Part shown: positions 19,948-30,692 of the stretch, in pieces | How positions within the stretch are numbered: the first letter of the stretch is position 1 | Layout of the letters: every line of letters begins with the position of its first letter | From: Fusobacteriales bacterium | Lineage (GTDB): Bacteria > Fusobacteriota > Fusobacteriia > Fusobacteriales > Fusobacteriaceae | Length of the DNA stretch: 64,000 bases | Assembly (NCBI GenBank): GCA_020063625.1 | Contig: JAICDD010000002.1 | Coordinates: 23,345 to 87,344 of the forward strand | Reading direction: 5' to 3' | Notes under the pieces: model-generated | Databases searched by the model: none | What the model saw: only the letters and a program-made list of their open reading frames with translations | What the model was told of the DNA's origin: nothing | Position numbers and translations under genes: made by a program

Positions 19948-21366
19948 TTGAAAATCAACACAAAATTTTTATTGGTTATTTCTATTTTGGTATTATTTAG
20001 CATCACATCTTTTGCAGGTCTTTTCTTTAAAAAAGATAAAGCAGAAGAACAAAAAACAGATGACAAAGTAACAATTAAATTATGGGTAACTCCAGATGCC
20101 GAACATGAAGAAGATTTACAAGCAATTTTAGACAAATTTGAAGAAAAAAGTGGAATAAAAGTAGAAAAAACAGTTCTTGGCTGGGATATTGTATGGGATA
20201 AACTAACTACAGCTGCAACAAGTGGAATAGGTCCTGATGTAGTAGAAATAGGTGGGACATGGGTATCTAGTATAGCTGCTATGGGTGTATTAGAAGATTT
20301 ATCAAAATATTATGATGCAGATGAAGTAAAAAGTCATTTCTTAGAACCAACACTTAAATATAGTAAAGTAAAAGGTGTAGAAGGAGACTTAATTAGTTTA
20401 CCTTGGATAACTGATGGATATTTATTTTACTATAGAAAAGATTTATATGAAAAAGCTGGTTTAGATCCAAATGAAGTATTTAAAGATTGGGATTCTTTTA
20501 AAGAAGGGATGAGAAGATTAGATGCTATGGGATTTACTAATGCAAAAGGTGAAAAAATAGCAGCATTTGCTCATGGAGGTAAAAACGACTGGAATATTAT
20601 ACATATGATGGGTGGATTTATATGGCAAGCAGGAGGAATTTATATAAATGAAGATGGAACAAAAGCTCTAATTGCAGAAGAAGCATCTATAAATGGTATA
20701 AAATATTTTACAAGTTTTGCACAAGAAGGAATAGTTCCAAAAGAATATTTAGAAAAAGACCCTTCTGAAATAGAAGCTTTATATGGAGCAGGAAATATAG
20801 CTACAATTCTTACTGGACCTTGGTTTGCTTCATATTTAGAAAAAACTTTAGCAGGAAAATATGATAGTGAAGCTGATGATATAGAAGCACTAAATGCTGA
20901 AAAAACTTCTTATAAAAATACTGATGTAGCACAACCATTAGCAGGACCTGCAGGAAGATATACTTTCTCAGGAACTAATAACTTAGCAGTATTTAATTTT
21001 TCTAAACATAAAAAAGAAGCAGCAGAATTAGTAAAATATTTAACAACAGATAAAGAAGCACAAATGGCTTATTGTGATGCAACTGGATTATTTACAGTAT
21101 CAAAAGATGTAGCAAATAGTCCTTATGTAGCTGAAAATCATTTTAGAAGTGCAGTAAAATATGCATTTGACCATGATTATATAAAAGTATATCCAGCTGT
21201 ACCTGCATGGGGACCAATTGAAACTGTATTAACTAAAAATTTAGGAATAATATGGGACGTAGTGTCTGGTGTAGAAGGAGAATATACAGAAGAAAAATTA
21301 ATTGAAAAAGTAAAACAAACAAATACTGAAATGGAAAGAATTATTAGTCAAACAGGAAATAGATAA
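19948..21366 (+). CDS. Sugar ABC transporter extracellular substrate-binding protein (SBP family 1)
   Basis: TTG start after AAAGGAGG; signal peptide ending SITSFAG; VTIKLWVTPDAEHEEDLQ...FEEKSGIKVE. Confidence 0.88.
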   Translation: MKINTKFLLVISILVLFSITSFAGLFFKKDKAEEQKTDDKVTIKLWVTPDAEHEEDLQAILDKFEEKSGIKVEKTVLGWDIVWDKLTTAATSGIGPDVVEIGGTWVSSIAAMGVLEDLSKYYDADEVKSHFLEPTLKYSKVKGVEGDLISLPWITDGYLFYYRKDLYEKAGLDPNEVFKDWDSFKEGMRRLDAMGFTNAKGEKIAAFAHGGKNDWNIIHMMGGFIWQAGGIYINEDGTKALIAEEASINGIKYFTSFAQEGIVPKEYLEKDPSEIEALYGAGNIATILTGPWFASYLEKTLAGKYDSEADDIEALNAEKTSYKNTDVAQPLAGPAGRYTFSGTNNLAVFNFSKHKKEAAELVKYLTTDKEAQMAYCDATGLFTVSKDVANSPYVAENHFRSAVKYAFDHDYIKVYPAVPAWGPIETVLTKNLGIIWDVVSGVEGEYTEEKLIEKVKQTNTEMERIISQTGNR

Positions 21367-21383
21367 TATATAAGTTTTAGAAA

Positions 21384-21460
21384 CCTTGCCAAAATTATAT
21401 AAATTATACTCCCTTTCCAACCAAATTATATATAATTTATTTTCTAATATTTTGGCAAGG
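21384..21460 (+). other. Intercistronic stem-loop between SBP and permease genes
   Basis: CCTTGCCAAAA (21384-21394) pairs with TTTTGGCAAGG (21450-21460). Confidence 0.65.
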
Positions 21461-21490
21461 CTTTCTTTTATAAAATGGAAGGAGCAACAA

Positions 21491-22407
21491 ATGAAAAAAG
21501 CAATAAAAAAATATAGTTTTGCATATCTTTTAATACTACCATCAATTATTTCTTTATTTATTGTCCAAGTTATTCCATCATTACAAGGGTTATATATATC
21601 ATTAATAAAATTAAATCAATTTACCTTTAAAGATTTTTTAAAGGCTCCTTTTGTAGGATTACAAAATTATTTCTTTATATTATTTGATAAAAATAGCATG
21701 GTACGTGTGGGATTGTTAGGAGCAATAAGAAATAGTGCTATTTTTACAACTTGTGTAATAACAGGAACACTTGCAATGGGATTAGGGTTAGCAATTTTGC
21801 TAAATCAAAATTTTAAAGGAAAGGGATTAGCTAGAACTTTACTTCTTCTTCCTTGGATAATACCTACATATATTGTTGGTTTATTAGCCTCTTTTATGTA
21901 TAGTTATGATGGAATAATAAATAGAGTTTTAGTTAATGTATTGCATATTTTGCCTGAACCATTATCATGGAAAGTTGGACCATTAACATTAGTAAGTATT
22001 ATATTAATAACAATATGGAGATTTTTTCCTATGACAATGCTTATGTATCTTGCAGCACTTCAAGGAATATCAAAAGATTATTATGAAGCAGCAGAAATTG
22101 ATGGGGCAAATGATTTACAAAAATTTTGGTATATAACATTACCATTTTTAAAACCAGTAACAGCTATGATGATACTTTATGGATTAATTCAACATATTTA
22201 TTCATTTAATATTGCAGCAATGATGTTTGGACTAGGTTCTGGCCAGGAAAGTGGGGAGACCTTATTATGACTAACTTAATGAGAAATTCACTTAGTTTGT
22301 GGCAATATGGTCCTGGAGGAGCTGCATCAATAGTATTAATGGTATTGGTATTGTTACTTGTTATGGTTTGGTTAAAAATATTCAAAGATTCAATTACTAT
22401 AGAATAA
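21491..22407 (+). pseudogene. Sugar ABC transporter permease, frameshifted near 22241 (true lesion or sequence error)
   Basis: MKKAIKKYSFAYLLILPS...FNIAAMMFGLGSG, then the frame breaks; continuation PGKWGDLIMTNLMRNSLSLWQYGPGGAASIVLMVLVLLLVMVWLKIFKDSITIE* in another frame. Confidence 0.8.
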
Positions 22408-22417
22408 AGGTGGGATT

Positions 22418-23278
22418 ATGGATTACAAAACTAAAAGAAAAATTAAAAGAATAGTTTCTCAAGTAATATTGTGGATAGCTGTAATAATAGTAATTTTTCC
22501 TATTATATATCTAGTAGCAATATCAGGTTCTACTAGTAATAGTATAAGAACAGGAACAGAATTTCAACATATATCACTTCATAGATATGTAAAAAACTTT
22601 ATAGAGATGCAAAAAAATGCAAATTTTTTCAATTATTTTAAAAACAGTTTAATTGTAATAACAATAACAACTTTTATAGCACTTACACTTTCAATATTTG
22701 CAGGATATGCATTAGCAAAATTTAAATTTCCAGGTTCAAATCTATTTGGTATAACAATGCTTAGTACACAGCTTATACCTTCTACACTAATTCTTATACC
22801 TATGTATTTGATTTTTATTACTATTCAAAGAACAATAGGATTACAAATTATTGATACATATTATGGATTGATTATTCCTTATGTAGCTATATTTACTCCT
22901 ATGAGTATATGGGTAATGAGAGGATTTTTTGCAAATCTACCTAGTGAACTAGAGGAAGCTGCAAGAATAGACGGATGTAGTAGATTTCAAGCGTTTAGAC
23001 TTATAATGTTACCTCTTGCAACACCAGGAGTTATAGCAACAGGTATATTTATATTTCTTACTGCATGGGATGAACTAATGTTAGCTAGTGTTCTTACTAC
23101 ATCAGCAAAAGTACAAACAATACCTATTGGTATAAGATTATTTATTGGAAGAATTCAAAATAGATTTGATTTGACAATGATGGCAGCTTTAGTAATAACT
23201 ATTCCAGTTGCTATAATATTCTTTGCACTTCAAAAATATTTTGTACAAGGAATGACAGCTGGAGCTGTAAAAGGATAA
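22418..23278 (+). CDS. Sugar ABC transporter permease (MalG-like)
   Basis: [29 protein letters not shown] motif; multi-TM. Confidence 0.9.
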   Translation: MDYKTKRKIKRIVSQVILWIAVIIVIFPIIYLVAISGSTSNSIRTGTEFQHISLHRYVKNFIEMQKNANFFNYFKNSLIVITITTFIALTLSIFAGYALAKFKFPGSNLFGITMLSTQLIPSTLILIPMYLIFITIQRTIGLQIIDTYYGLIIPYVAIFTPMSIWVMRGFFANLPSELEEAARIDGCSRFQAFRLIMLPLATPGVIATGIFIFLTAWDELMLASVLTTSAKVQTIPIGIRLFIGRIQNRFDLTMMAALVITIPVAIIFFALQKYFVQGMTAGAVKG

Positions 23279-23291
23279 AAAAGGAGCTTAT

Positions 23292-25295
23292 ATGGACCAT
23301 GTAATAAATAAAAAGAGTAATAAATTTAAAAAACAACTAATTATTAAATTATTTATATTATTATTAAGTTTTTTTATTCCAATATCTTTTATTACATTAA
23401 AGATTGTATCAAATAACATAGAAAAAAGTATATATAACTCTAATAGTAATAATATTCAAAATATTAATACTTTATTAAATACTACTATTGAAAATGTGTC
23501 TACGATTGCTAATTTAGTAGCTAGTAATCCAGTAACAGCATCATTTCAAACATTGGATATGGCAAAATTAATATTAAAATATACAGATAAATTTCCATAT
23601 ATTTCAAATATAGTAGTATATAAATATTCACTTGATAAATTAAAAGAAGTGAGTAGAGCAAGTGGTTCAGTAAAAGCAGATTTTTTAGAAAAAACAATAG
23701 ACAAAATATCTGATAAGAAAAAAAGTAAAATAGTTACTATAATTTCTAAAGATACAAATAAACCTTTATTATTAATAACAACTCCTATTTATAAAATGAA
23801 TTTTTTAGGAATGATTGGAAAAGAATTAGGAGGAATATTAGTTTTTGTACTAGATATAGACAAAATAGAGAAAACATTATTTTTAAAAAATAAAAATAAT
23901 GAATTTGTAGTTAATGAAAATGGAGAAGTTTTATTTTCAAATAATGAAATACCTGTATTAACAGATTATTCAAATAAAGAACCAGTAAAAAAAGTTTTAG
24001 AAAAAAAACATGGACACATTAGTTATACTTTTAATAAAGAAAAATTTTTAGCTTCATATAGTTATATAGAAAAATTAAATTGGGGAATAGTGATAGAAGA
24101 GGATTATAATAAAGCTTTTAAAGAATTAAATAGTTTAAAACTATTTTTCTTAATATTTAGTTTTATTATATTTCTTGTAGGAATTATATTTGCTACATTT
24201 CTTGCAAATGAAGTAACTACACCTATTGAGATATTAAATAAAAATTTTGAAAAAATAAAAAATGGAGATTTAGATATACATTTTGAAGATAAATATTTAA
24301 AAAGAAAAGATGAGTTTGGAGAATTATTAAAATCATTTTTAATAACTATTGATTCAATAAAAAATATTTTAAATAGTATAAGTGTAAGTTCAAATACTTT
24401 TCAAGAGAGTTCAGGAAAATTAAATAATATTACAATAAAAAACAATGAATCAATAAATGAAATAGAAAAAATAGTTTCTAATTTAATAATAAGTTCTAAA
24501 GAAAATGAGTCATTAACAACTGAAGGAATAAATATTTTAGAAAATATATTAAAAAATTCTAAATCTATATCTAATAGTTCTGAAGAAATAGAAAAATTAA
24601 TAAATGATGCTATTTATATATCAAAAGAAAGTAGTAAAAATATGGAAAATAATGTAGAATTAACATTAAAAACATATAGTTCTTTTGATAATATAAATAA
24701 TAAAATTAATCAATTAAATGATTTTTCAAATAATATAACAGGAATAATAGAATCAATAAAAAGTGTAGCAGAACAAACAAATTTACTTGCATTAAATGCA
24801 GCAATAGAAGCAGCAAGAGCTGGAGAAGCTGGTAAGGGATTTGCAGTTGTAGCAGAAGAGATAAGAAAATTAGCTACAAATTCAAATGATTCAGCAGAAG
24901 AAATAACAAAAATTATTTCAATGATACAAAATATGATAAAAGATATAAAAGAAATATTTGAAAATAATTACAATGAATTTAATTATTTAAAAGAAAATAG
25001 TTTAAATACAAAAGAAAAAATAAATACAATTTCAAATAATTCTATTTCTGTAATAGAGTCCCTCCAAAAAATGCTTGATTTATCAGAAAAACAATTTATA
25101 TATATTTCAGAGATTTCAAATAATTTTACAAATTTGAGTAAATCTACTAAAGAAACATTTAATTATTCTAATATTATAGAAAATAACATAAAAACTCAAA
25201 AAGATAATAATCTAGAACTTGATAAAACAAGTAGTTTAATGACTTCTCTTTCTAAAAATTTGAAAAAAACATTAAGTAAATTTAAAAATTTTTAG
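23292..25295 (+). CDS. Methyl-accepting chemotaxis protein
   Basis: N-terminal TM, extracellular sensor, HAMP, signalling core [42 protein letters not shown]. Confidence 0.95.
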   Translation: MDHVINKKSNKFKKQLIIKLFILLLSFFIPISFITLKIVSNNIEKSIYNSNSNNIQNINTLLNTTIENVSTIANLVASNPVTASFQTLDMAKLILKYTDKFPYISNIVVYKYSLDKLKEVSRASGSVKADFLEKTIDKISDKKKSKIVTIISKDTNKPLLLITTPIYKMNFLGMIGKELGGILVFVLDIDKIEKTLFLKNKNNEFVVNENGEVLFSNNEIPVLTDYSNKEPVKKVLEKKHGHISYTFNKEKFLASYSYIEKLNWGIVIEEDYNKAFKELNSLKLFFLIFSFIIFLVGIIFATFLANEVTTPIEILNKNFEKIKNGDLDIHFEDKYLKRKDEFGELLKSFLITIDSIKNILNSISVSSNTFQESSGKLNNITIKNNESINEIEKIVSNLIISSKENESLTTEGINILENILKNSKSISNSSEEIEKLINDAIYISKESSKNMENNVELTLKTYSSFDNINNKINQLNDFSNNITGIIESIKSVAEQTNLLALNAAIEAARAGEAGKGFAVVAEEIRKLATNSNDSAEEITKIISMIQNMIKDIKEIFENNYNEFNYLKENSLNTKEKINTISNNSISVIESLQKMLDLSEKQFIYISEISNNFTNLSKSTKETFNYSNIIENNIKTQKDNNLELDKTSSLMTSLSKNLKKTLSKFKNF

Positions 25296-25338
25296 TTATA
25301 TAATTGACTAGATTGGAAAATAACTATAAAATATATTT

Positions 25339-25373
25339 ATCCTCTAAAATAAAAACTTTTAGAGGATAAATTA
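25339..25373 (+). terminator. Stem-loop between MCP and ROK genes (terminator or operator)
   Basis: TTATCCTCTAAAA...TTTTAGAGGATAA. Confidence 0.55.
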
Positions 25374-25394
25374 TTTGAGATATTAGGGGGCAAA

Positions 25395-26579
25395 ATGCAA
25401 AAGGTAGGTAATCAAGCATATGCAAAACAAAGAAATAAAAAATTAATAGTAGATATTTTAAGAAAAGAGGGACCATTATCAAGAGCAGATATAAAAAAAT
25501 TTATTAATTTAAGTTCGCCATCTATTTCTACAAATGTTGAAAGATTGTTAAATGATAATATTCTTGTAACTTTTGGGAGAGCTAGTTCCATGGGAGGAAG
25601 AAAGACAACTTTTTATAATGTCAATTATAATTATGGATATATTATAGGTATAGACCTTTCTTTAGATTATATCTATATAGGAATATCAGATTTAAACGGA
25701 AAAATATTAATTAATAAAAGAATAGAAGTTATTTCAAAAAAATATAAGACAAATTTTGAAAATTTAATAAATAATATATACTCTTTATTAGATGAAAATG
25801 GTATTTCAAGTGAGAAAATATTGTATATTTGTATATCTTCACCAGGGGTATTAAAAGAAAATGGAGAATTAAAATATGTAGATTCAAAAGATTGGTTTTA
25901 TGAAAGTACTCTATTTAATGATTTGGAAAATCTTTTTGATAAAAAAGTATTTGTAGAAAATGATGTAAATTTAGCTGTTTTTGCAGAGTTTAAAAGAGGA
26001 GTAGGTAAATCTTTTTCATATTTAAGTTATATAAAAATTGATAAAGGATTAGGTGCAGGAATTATATTCGATGGTCAAATATTAAAAGGAAAAAATGGAG
26101 AAGTGGGAGAAGTAGGATTTTCACTACTTAGAAATAAGTCAGGAAATATAATTAGTTTAGAAGAGGAATTAAATTTAGAGAGAATTTATAATGAGATAAG
26201 AGAAGAAATTAAAAGTGGTCAAAATACAATAATAAAAGAATTAGTAAATGGTCATTTAGAAAATATAGATATTGATATAATAGCAAAAGCTATTACATTA
26301 AATGATGAATATACAAAAAATAAAGTAAAATATTTTGCTGAAGAGTTAGGGATATTTATATCAAATATTATGTCAATATTAAGTTTAGAATCAATAATTA
26401 TAGGTGGTAGTATAAAAAAATTAGGAAAATATTTTCTAGATGAAGTACGGAAATTTGTAAGTGAAAACTTACCATTTGAGGTAACTCTACTTTATTCAAA
26501 TTTTGATGATGAGACTGGATTAATAGGTGCCTTTGAAATGGGGATAGATTATTTTTTTTATAATCTCTTTAAAGAATAA
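25395..26579 (+). CDS. ROK family transcriptional regulator
   Basis: N-terminal wHTH (GPLSRADIKKFINLSSPSISTNVERLL) plus ROK domain (ENDVNLAVFAEFKRG, KGKNGEVGEVGF). Confidence 0.9.
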   Translation: MQKVGNQAYAKQRNKKLIVDILRKEGPLSRADIKKFINLSSPSISTNVERLLNDNILVTFGRASSMGGRKTTFYNVNYNYGYIIGIDLSLDYIYIGISDLNGKILINKRIEVISKKYKTNFENLINNIYSLLDENGISSEKILYICISSPGVLKENGELKYVDSKDWFYESTLFNDLENLFDKKVFVENDVNLAVFAEFKRGVGKSFSYLSYIKIDKGLGAGIIFDGQILKGKNGEVGEVGFSLLRNKSGNIISLEEELNLERIYNEIREEIKSGQNTIIKELVNGHLENIDIDIIAKAITLNDEYTKNKVKYFAEELGIFISNIMSILSLESIIIGGSIKKLGKYFLDEVRKFVSENLPFEVTLLYSNFDDETGLIGAFEMGIDYFFYNLFKE

Positions 26580-26598
26580 TTCCTAGAAAGGAGTTTTT

Positions 26599-27960
26599 TT
26601 GAAAAAGAATATAATTTTAATAATTTTAATAATTTTTAGTATAGTAGGATGTAGTAATTTAAATACTAATAAAGATAAAAATTTAGAGATAATAAAACCA
26701 AATTTTAAACCACAAAGTGAACTAGATAAAGATATAATCGAATTTTATAAAAATTGTGAAAAATTTTATATAAAAAAAGTTCCAAATACAAATGAAGAAG
26801 AATTGTATTTAGACTATGGAATAGAAGCTAGACAAAATAAAGAGGCGTTATTAGAGTGGTTTACTCCTTTTAATGCAGTAACTACATCAGAATCACATGG
26901 ATATGCAATGATAGTAGTAGCTTCTATGGCAAAAATTGATAAAGAAAACTCATTAAATTATAAAGAAAAATTTGATTCTTTATATAGATTTTTTAGAAAA
27001 CATCCTAGTAAATATAGTAAAGATTTAATGAGTTGGCAAGAAGTTGGGATAGGATTAAGAAAAGAAAATGGTATAGTTGTGGGAAAAGTAGAAAAAGTTG
27101 TAAATACTCCAACTGGTGCAGATTCGGCAATTGATGGTGATATGGATATTGCTTATTCTTTATTAATAGCAGATAAAATATGGGGAAGTAATGGAGAAAT
27201 TGATTATAAATCAGAAGCAATAAAAGTAATACATGCTATTATGGAGAATGAGATAAATAAAAAAGCATATATTCTTTTAGCTGGAGATTGGGTAAGAAAT
27301 GGTGGTAGTGGAAATAGAAAATATTTATGGATAACACGTTCGTCAGATTTTATGCTAGACCATATTAGAGCATTTTCAGTAGTAGATGATAAATATTCTA
27401 ATGAATGGAAAAAGTTATTAGAAAAAACACAAGAAATTATAAATTATAATGTAGAAAAATATAGTGAGAATACAGGACTTGTAGCAGATTTTTTACAAAG
27501 GGATAATCCAGAAGATAATAATTTTATTCCTGCTATTGGAAATGTATTAGAAGGTGAAAATGATGGAGATTATAACTGGAATGCTTGTAGAATTCCTTGG
27601 AGATTTTCAGTAGATGCGATTTACAATGGTTCAACTAAAATTAATTCATCAATAGCTACATTAAATAGATGGATTAGAAAGAAAACTAAAAATAATCCAG
27701 AAAATATTAGACCAGGATATTATATAAGAAATGGAAAAACAGGAGAAGTTATTGGTGATAGAGATAGTTGGGGAGAGGATATGTCATTTACAGCACCATT
27801 TTTAGTAAGTGCATGTATAGGAAAAGAAAATCAAAAATGGTTAAATAAATTATGGCAACATATAGTAGATACTCCACTAGAAGAAGCAGAATATTTTGGA
27901 AATGCTTTAAAAATGCAAGCATTAATAATAGCATCAGGTAATTGGATATCTATAAAATAA
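26599..27960 (+). CDS. Glycoside hydrolase family 8 lipoprotein (endo-glucanase/chitosanase-like)
   Basis: TTG start; lipobox SIVGCSN; GADSAIDGDMDIAYSLLIADKIWG matches the GH8 signature region. Confidence 0.8.
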   Translation: MKKNIILIILIIFSIVGCSNLNTNKDKNLEIIKPNFKPQSELDKDIIEFYKNCEKFYIKKVPNTNEEELYLDYGIEARQNKEALLEWFTPFNAVTTSESHGYAMIVVASMAKIDKENSLNYKEKFDSLYRFFRKHPSKYSKDLMSWQEVGIGLRKENGIVVGKVEKVVNTPTGADSAIDGDMDIAYSLLIADKIWGSNGEIDYKSEAIKVIHAIMENEINKKAYILLAGDWVRNGGSGNRKYLWITRSSDFMLDHIRAFSVVDDKYSNEWKKLLEKTQEIINYNVEKYSENTGLVADFLQRDNPEDNNFIPAIGNVLEGENDGDYNWNACRIPWRFSVDAIYNGSTKINSSIATLNRWIRKKTKNNPENIRPGYYIRNGKTGEVIGDRDSWGEDMSFTAPFLVSACIGKENQKWLNKLWQHIVDTPLEEAEYFGNALKMQALIIASGNWISIK

Positions 27961-27977
27961 AATTGTGAGAATAAAAA

Positions 27978-28010
27978 ACGAGTTCTTTAAAAATTAAGAA
28001 CTCGTTTTTC
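27978..28010. terminator. Intrinsic terminator between convergent genes (family copy 2)
   Basis: ACGAGTTCTTTAAAAATTAAGAACTCGTTTTT. Confidence 0.85.
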
Positions 28011-28017
28011 TATTTAA

Positions 28018-29076
28018 TTAATCACCAAAACTTATTCCAGTAGCTTTAGCAGATTTTATTGCTATATTATCAACAGGAACGCTTTGTACTTTTTCAGCTA
28101 CTTCTTCAAGAGGGATAGAAACTACATCAAGACCTTTAGCTGCTACCATTCTATTATATTTTCCTTTTGCTAAAAGTTCAGCACCTTTTACACCAAATTG
28201 TGTAGAGATAACTCTATCATATCCAGTAGGAGTACCACCTCTTTGAAGGTATCCAAGGACAGATACTCTTGATTCAAAATCTGATATTTCATTTAATTCT
28301 CTAGATACTCTATATCCAGCACTTATTCCCTCTTTTTTTCTTTTTTTCTTTAATTCTTTTTTACTTAATTTTGCTTCTTCAACTGATTTTGCACCTTCTG
28401 CTACAGCTATTACACAGAAAGGATTTTTTGAATTCATTCTTTCTTCTACATGTTTTTTTATTTTTTTGATATCATAAGGTATCTCAGGTATTACAATAAC
28501 ATCAGCACCACCAGCAAGTCCAGCATATAATGCAAGCCAACCTGCAGAATTACCCATAATTTCAGCTATTAAGACTCTTTTATGAGAACTAGCAGTAGTG
28601 TGTAGTCTATCAAGAGCATCAGTACAAAATTCTAATGCAGAATGAAATCCAAATGAAATATCATTCCCATATATGTCATTATCAATTGTTTTTGGTAATC
28701 CAATTACATTACATCCTTCTTTACTTAGCCAATATCCTCTTTTTTGAGTTCCATTTCCTCCAAGGACAACAAGACAATCTAATTCCCATTTTTTATATGT
28801 TTCTACCATTTTTTTAACTTTTTCTGGGTCTTTAAAAGGTCTTTCTCTTGAAGAACCTAAAATACTACCACCTTTGTGAAGAATACCAGAAAAATCAGCT
28901 GGAGTCATAAGCTTTGCATTATTATTTACAAGTCCTCTATAACCTTCATAAAATCCAACAATTTCCATATTGTATTTTCCCATAGCTGTTTTAGCAAGTC
29001 CTCTCATAGCCGCATTTAATCCAGGACAATCACCACCGGCTGTTAATATACCAAATCTTTTTGTAACAGGTTCCAT
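28018..29076 (-). CDS. pfkA: 6-phosphofructokinase
   Basis: FGILTAGGDCPGLNAAMRG, ILGSSRERPF, PKTIDNDIYGNDISFGFHSAL, LGYLQRGGTPTGYDRV. Confidence 0.93.
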   Translation of the reverse strand: MEPVTKRFGILTAGGDCPGLNAAMRGLAKTAMGKYNMEIVGFYEGYRGLVNNNAKLMTPADFSGILHKGGSILGSSRERPFKDPEKVKKMVETYKKWELDCLVVLGGNGTQKRGYWLSKEGCNVIGLPKTIDNDIYGNDISFGFHSALEFCTDALDRLHTTASSHKRVLIAEIMGNSAGWLALYAGLAGGADVIVIPEIPYDIKKIKKHVEERMNSKNPFCVIAVAEGAKSVEEAKLSKKELKKKRKKEGISAGYRVSRELNEISDFESRVSVLGYLQRGGTPTGYDRVISTQFGVKGAELLAKGKYNRMVAAKGLDVVSIPLEEVAEKVQSVPVDNIAIKSAKATGISFGD

Positions 29077-29211
29077 ACTATCCCTCCTTAAAAATAATCG
29101 CTATATAATTATACAATAAAAAATTTAAAATCCTTTTAATTTTTTAAAAGGAATTTTTTATTATTTTAGTATATTATATTGGCATTATTTTTTTAGAATA
29201 AGGAGGTATAT

Positions 29212-30099
29212 ATGCTAACAAAATTTTTTCAAAAACAACTTATGATGAGGAAAGTACTTTATTCTCTCATTCCAATCTTTATTTATTCAATTTATTTGCA
29301 TGGACTAAAGTTCATACTATCAACAATTTTTATTTTTTTATTTGGATCTATTACTGAATATTTTTTTACAAAATCACAAAATAAAAAAATATCAGAAGCT
29401 GTACTTGTAAGCTGTGCTTTATATGCATTATCAATTCCACCATATGCACCTATTTGGATAAGTAGTATAGGAATAATATTTGGTATTACTTTTGCTAAAA
29501 TGGTATTTGGAGGATTTGGTAGAAATGTATTTAATCCAGCTATTGCTGCAAGATTATTTGTCTATATATCGTTTCCAGTAGCATTTAATTCATATGCAGT
29601 AGATATAACAGCAGGAGCAACACCACTTACTATATTTAGAAATGGATATACATTTTCTAAAATTAGATTATTTTTAGGTAATTATTTAGGAGCATTTGGA
29701 GAAACATCTAGTTTGTTAATAATATTAGCAGCTATTTATTTAATTTATACAAAAACTGCCAATTGGAAACTTATGATTTCTACATTGTTATCTTTTTCAA
29801 TTTTAAATTCAATATTATATTTTGCTAATATTATAAATATAGACCCATTATCATCTATATTTACAGGAAGTTTTTTATTTGTAACTGTATTTATGGTTAC
29901 AGATCCAGTTACTGCACCTAAACAAAAATTAGCTATTTGGATGTATGGAATATTGATAGGACTGTCAATCTCACTTATAAGAAGTTTTTCACTATTTCCA
30001 GAAGGAACAAGTTTTGCAATACTTTTAGGTAATAGTTTTGCTCCTTTATTTGATGAATTAAGTAAAAAAATAAAAGAGAGAAAGGGGGCAAAAGCATGA
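29212..30099 (+). CDS. nqrB: NqrB/RnfD family subunit (short, 295 aa)
   Basis: VFGGFGRNVFNPAIAAR, AGATPLTIFRNG (flavinylation Thr context), TDPVTAPKQKLAIWMYGILIG. Confidence 0.88.
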   Translation: MLTKFFQKQLMMRKVLYSLIPIFIYSIYLHGLKFILSTIFIFLFGSITEYFFTKSQNKKISEAVLVSCALYALSIPPYAPIWISSIGIIFGITFAKMVFGGFGRNVFNPAIAARLFVYISFPVAFNSYAVDITAGATPLTIFRNGYTFSKIRLFLGNYLGAFGETSSLLIILAAIYLIYTKTANWKLMISTLLSFSILNSILYFANIINIDPLSSIFTGSFLFVTVFMVTDPVTAPKQKLAIWMYGILIGLSISLIRSFSLFPEGTSFAILLGNSFAPLFDELSKKIKERKGAKA

Positions 30100-30683
30100 A
30101 AAAAGATAATATAGTTTATACAGTGATATTTTCAACTATAATAACATTTATTTTTGTGTTTCTTTTATCTCTGACATATCATGCTACAAAAGGAACTGTA
30201 GAACGAAATGAAAAATTATTTGAAATAAAAGCATTTTTAAATTCGGCGGGTTATGATTTAAACACTATAAGCAATTATGAAGAATTTTTTAATAAAAACT
30301 TTAAAGAAGAAAAAAATAATATATGGTCAACAAATAAAAATGGAGAAAAAATAATTATTTATAAATTCTCTGGTAATGGATTATGGGGAACAATTTATGG
30401 AGTAGTGGCATTTAATGAAAATTTAGATAAAATAATAGGACTTGAGATAACATCTCATAGTGAAACTCCAGGACTTGGTGGAAGAATTGAAGAAGATTGG
30501 TTTAAAAATCAGTTTAAAAACCAAAAAATCAATGATGATTTTAAAATTGTAATGGGAGATGGAAAAGGTGATTTTGAACCAAATGATAATAGTGTTGATG
30601 GAATAACAGGAGCAACTCGTACTACAGAATCACTTCAAAAAATTATTCTAGATTCATATAAATTTGTAAAATCAAATCGTTAG
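30096..30683 (+). CDS. nqrC: NqrC/RnfG family FMN-binding subunit (195 aa)
   Basis: HSETPGLGGRIEEDWF...SVDGITGATRTTESL (covalent FMN motif). Confidence 0.88.
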   Translation: MKKDNIVYTVIFSTIITFIFVFLLSLTYHATKGTVERNEKLFEIKAFLNSAGYDLNTISNYEEFFNKNFKEEKNNIWSTNKNGEKIIIYKFSGNGLWGTIYGVVAFNENLDKIIGLEITSHSETPGLGGRIEEDWFKNQFKNQKINDDFKIVMGDGKGDFEPNDNSVDGITGATRTTESLQKIILDSYKFVKSNR

Positions 30684-30692
30684 GAGGTAACT

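Noticed and set aside
29128-29160. Terminator-like hairpin (TCCTTTTAA...TTAAAAGGA + T-run) between divergent pfkA and nqrB
   Set aside because: Weak AT-rich stem with T-rich flanks on both sides; no basis to call attenuation of nqr without transcript data
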